Source: Caballeronia humi (lineage in GTDB: Bacteria; Pseudomonadota; Gammaproteobacteria; Burkholderiales; Burkholderiaceae). Taken from it: a stretch of 64,000 nt of DNA. Positions within the stretch are counted from its first letter, which is position 1. Every line of letters starts with the position of its first letter. A program made the position numbers and the translations under genes. Under the pieces are notes generated by a model that ran no database searches, was not told the origin of the DNA, and saw only the letters and a list, made by a program, of their open reading frames with translations. The stretch is from contig NZ_FCNW02000005.1 in the NCBI RefSeq assembly GCF_001544475.1, forward strand, positions 1 through 64,000, given 5' to 3'. Of the stretch, positions 62,025 through 64,000 are shown one piece after another.

Positions 62025-62483
62025 ATGAACACATCGATCATGCTTAAGGAACTCGATACACCGGACGACTGGACGCGCGCGTTCGACGTCATGAAGCAAC
62101 TGCGGCCGCATCTCACTGACGCCGCCGCGTTCATTGCGCAAGTGCGGCGGCAACGCGAAGAGGGCTATCGTCTGCTCGCCGCGTGCGAGGGCGACGCCAT
62201 CCTCGGTCTCGCAGGCTATCGCACGCAGACCAACCTGATTTACGGACTCTTCGTCTACGTCGACGATCTGGTTGTCGACGCGAATCTGCAAAGATCAGGC
62301 ATTGGTGCGCAATTGCTCGAAGCCGTCCGCCAGATCGCGCGCGATGTGCACTGCGCTCACTTCGTGCTCGATACAGGCCTGCACATGGCGCTCGCGCAAC
62401 GTTTCTACTATCGCAACGGCTTGCTCGCGAGAGGCATGCACTTCGTCGAACCGCTCAATAAAGCCACGGAAGCCGCACGATGA
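62025..62483 (+). CDS. GNAT-family N-acetyltransferase
   Basis: 152-aa acyl-CoA-dependent transferase. DDLVVDANLQRSGIGAQLLEAV is the acetyl-CoA-binding motif A (RSGIGA), and LDTGLHMALAQRFYYRNGL the C-terminal motif B. The acceptor is unknown. It overlaps the flavodoxin-fold gene by ATGA. Confidence 0.9.
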   Translation: MNTSIMLKELDTPDDWTRAFDVMKQLRPHLTDAAAFIAQVRRQREEGYRLLAACEGDAILGLAGYRTQTNLIYGLFVYVDDLVVDANLQRSGIGAQLLEAVRQIARDVHCAHFVLDTGLHMALAQRFYYRNGLLARGMHFVEPLNKATEAAR

Positions 62484-63097
62484 AAATCCTCTTTCTCAAC
62501 GCAAGCCCGCACGGCGACATGAGTCACGGATACCGCCTCGCCACTGAGATGATCGACACATTGCGCAAGAACTCGCCTGCCGAAGTCGTCGTGCGCGACC
62601 TGGCCGCGCACGCGCTGCCGCCAATTGCGCGTGACTACGCGCGCGCCGTCACGTCGCGCTCACCGGACACACGCGCGTTTGACCTCTCCGAACAATTGAT
62701 CCGCGAGATCGAAACGACGGACGTGCTCATCGTCAATACGCCGATGCACAACTTTACCGTGCCCGCCGCGCTCAAGTTGTGGATCGACTACGTGCTGCGC
62801 ATTCATCGCACGTTTGCATCGACCGCTGAGGGCAAGGTCGGCTTAATGCGAGACCGGCCGGCGTTCGTGATCGTCGGATCGGGCGGATTTCATAGTGGCG
62901 AGCGCGCCCGTCAGCCGGATTTCCTCACGCCGTATGTGCGCTTCGCATTAGGCTCCATCGGCATACGTAACGTCCATTTTCTCCTGCTTGAGGGACTCGT
63001 GATGGGCGACGAAACGATCGGACGGGCACTGACGGTCGCACGCGAAAGCGTCGCACGTCATGCGCTTTTCGCGCTGGACGCGGCGCTCAACCCTTAA
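62480..63097 (+). CDS. FMN-dependent NADH-azoreductase/quinone reductase, flavodoxin-like fold
   Basis: 205-aa flavoprotein of the AzoR/NQO1-like group. NASPHGDMSHGYRLATEMI is the FMN phosphate loop; NTPMHNFTVPAALKLWIDYVLRIHRTF is the characteristic FMN/active-site block. It reduces quinones or azo compounds with NAD(P)H, usually in protection from electrophiles. It is coupled to the GNAT gene, and its 3' end overlaps the MocR-type gene on the other strand by 11 bp. Confidence 0.92.
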   Translation: MKILFLNASPHGDMSHGYRLATEMIDTLRKNSPAEVVVRDLAAHALPPIARDYARAVTSRSPDTRAFDLSEQLIREIETTDVLIVNTPMHNFTVPAALKLWIDYVLRIHRTFASTAEGKVGLMRDRPAFVIVGSGGFHSGERARQPDFLTPYVRFALGSIGIRNVHFLLLEGLVMGDETIGRALTVARESVARHALFALDAALNP

Positions 63098-64000
63098 GTG
63101 CGTTTTGAAGCAATCGTGCGAGACGCGTGGCTGCAGCGGAATCAGCGACGTTGGCGAATCCGAGCACGAGCCCGCGCAAGGAGCGCTTTGTGCGTCCGCC
63201 CAAGTACCATGCCGACAGTGCCAGCACCGCGAGTCCTGCCTCGCGCGCGCGGGCGGCCACGGCGAAGTCATCGACGGGGGCATTGAAGAGCATGACCAGA
63301 TGCATGCCGCCCGGAGGCAGATCGACGCGGATGGTGTCGCGCAACACATGCATGAGCGCTTGCGCCAGCAGCGTGCGTCGCTCTGAGTAGAGCGTTCTCA
63401 TACGCTTGAGATGCCGCGCGAAATGTCCTTGCGCAATGAAATCCGCCACCGCTGCCTGCAACAGGTGGGGCGGCCCGGCGTTCATGCCTTTCGTGATCTG
63501 CTCGAAGCGTGCGATGGCGCGACCGGGCGCGACGATGTACGAAAGCCGCAGTCCCGGAAACATCACCTTGCTGAACGTGCCGCAATAGATCACGCGATCG
63601 TCGCGATCGAGGCTCTTCAACGCGGGCAGCGGACGCCCCGCGTAACGGAACTCGCTGTCGTAATCGTCCTCGACGATCCAGCTTCCCGCGCGCGTTGCCC
63701 AGTCGAGCAACATGATGCGTCGCGGCAATGACAACGTGACACCGAGCGGGCTTTGATGCGCCGGCGTCACGAAAGCAAAGCGCGCGTTCGGTTCGAGCGT
63801 CTCGCCTTGAGCGACATCGAGTCCTTCCTGATCGATCGGCACGGGCACGAGCCGCAATCCGGCTTCGACCAGAAAGTTGCGCGCGAGCAGATAGCCGGGT
63901 TCTTCGTACCAGGCGCTGTCGTCCGGTTTCGCGAGGCTGCGCAGCACGAGTTCGAGCGCCGCGCGATAGCCATTGGTCACGAACACCTGCTCCGGCTCGC
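63087..64000 (-). CDS. MocR/PdxR-type regulator, C-terminal aminotransferase-like part (partial)
   Basis: The C-terminal ~304 residues are visible; the frame continues through the right edge (in-frame EPEQVFVTNGY at the edge). It is a fold-type I PLP domain: VFVTNGYRAALEL, DSAWYEEPGY, FVTPAHQSPLGVTLS, WIVEDDYDSEFRY, and YCGTFSKVMFPGLRLSYIV with the PLP Lys in TFSKV. Such domains in this context are normally fused to an N-terminal GntR helix-turn-helix, here outside the window. It converges on the azoreductase gene and probably regulates it or a gene beyond the edge. Confidence 0.88.
   Translation of the reverse strand, partial: EPEQVFVTNGYRAALELVLRSLAKPDDSAWYEEPGYLLARNFLVEAGLRLVPVPIDQEGLDVAQGETLEPNARFAFVTPAHQSPLGVTLSLPRRIMLLDWATRAGSWIVEDDYDSEFRYAGRPLPALKSLDRDDRVIYCGTFSKVMFPGLRLSYIVAPGRAIARFEQITKGMNAGPPHLLQAAVADFIAQGHFARHLKRMRTLYSERRTLLAQALMHVLRDTIRVDLPPGGMHLVMLFNAPVDDFAVAARAREAGLAVLALSAWYLGGRTKRSLRGLVLGFANVADSAAATRLARLLQNALKG

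Overview
The window is about 63-65% GC by eye and reads as a chromosomal segment of a Burkholderiaceae bacterium, most likely Caballeronia or Paraburkholderia. The reasons are a DUF3563 small protein, many LysR/IclR/TetR/GntR-controlled catabolic islands, a two-partner secretion pair, an RND efflux operon, and a dense layout with ATGA start/stop overlaps. No rRNA, tRNA, insertion sequence, prophage or CRISPR array was recognised. Genus assignment is inference.

Layout. 1-170: end of a 49-bp tandem repeat array. 190-4022: urate catabolism (Tat-exported 5-hydroxyisourate hydrolase, MFS carrier, LysR regulator, OHCU decarboxylase). 4031-5730: DUF4239-like membrane protein and RIO-type kinase. 5870-7634: a run of six small genes on the minus strand, two of them peptides of only 53-54 aa. 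7784-10387: Spy/CpxP-like periplasmic protein, sensor kinase, response regulator. 10487-22209: a large catabolic island. One arm holds an FAD dehydrogenase, a Gfo/Idh oxidoreductase and an NAD-epimerase. The other holds a NIPSNAP protein, a TIM-barrel isomerase, an IclR regulator, an ABC transporter (including a single LivM-LivG-LivF fusion) and an SDR. A triple TGGAATA/TATTCCA element lies between the arms. 22573-24309: Tat/lipoprotein glycoside hydrolase and a small protein. 24344-26666: arsenic operon (arsR, ACR3, arsH). 26789-30408: TetR/MBL-fold pair, CGNR regulator/alpha-beta hydrolase pair, and a remnant of an SDR gene.

30412-45303 is the most unusual region. It encodes two class III adenylyl cyclases (one with SAM, AAA-ATPase and TPR-like parts, one with a CHASE2 sensor). 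It also encodes two paralogous SulP anion transporters, each carrying a STAS domain and a C-terminal cyclic-nucleotide-binding domain, plus a FecR-domain protein and a two-partner secretion pair (TpsA/TpsB). One cyclase is divergent from one transporter; the other cyclase is the last gene of the tpsA-tpsB-fecR-sulP-cyclase operon. The domain pairing suggests a locally wired cAMP circuit that gates anion transport. I treat this as the best candidate for a little-described system.

45486-51980: HutC-like regulator, polar amino-acid ABC transporter and, divergently, a 2-oxoglutarate/Fe(II) oxygenase with an FAD-linked 2-hydroxyacid dehydrogenase, sharing an inverted pair of GTATATACCGC sites. 51991-57866: RND efflux operon. 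57867-58507: gene-free stretch. 58508-61487: M14-type peptidase, alpha/beta hydrolase and patatin operon. 61515-64000: small secreted protein, GNAT acetyltransferase, flavodoxin-fold oxidoreductase, and the C-terminal part of a MocR/PdxR-type regulator running off the edge.
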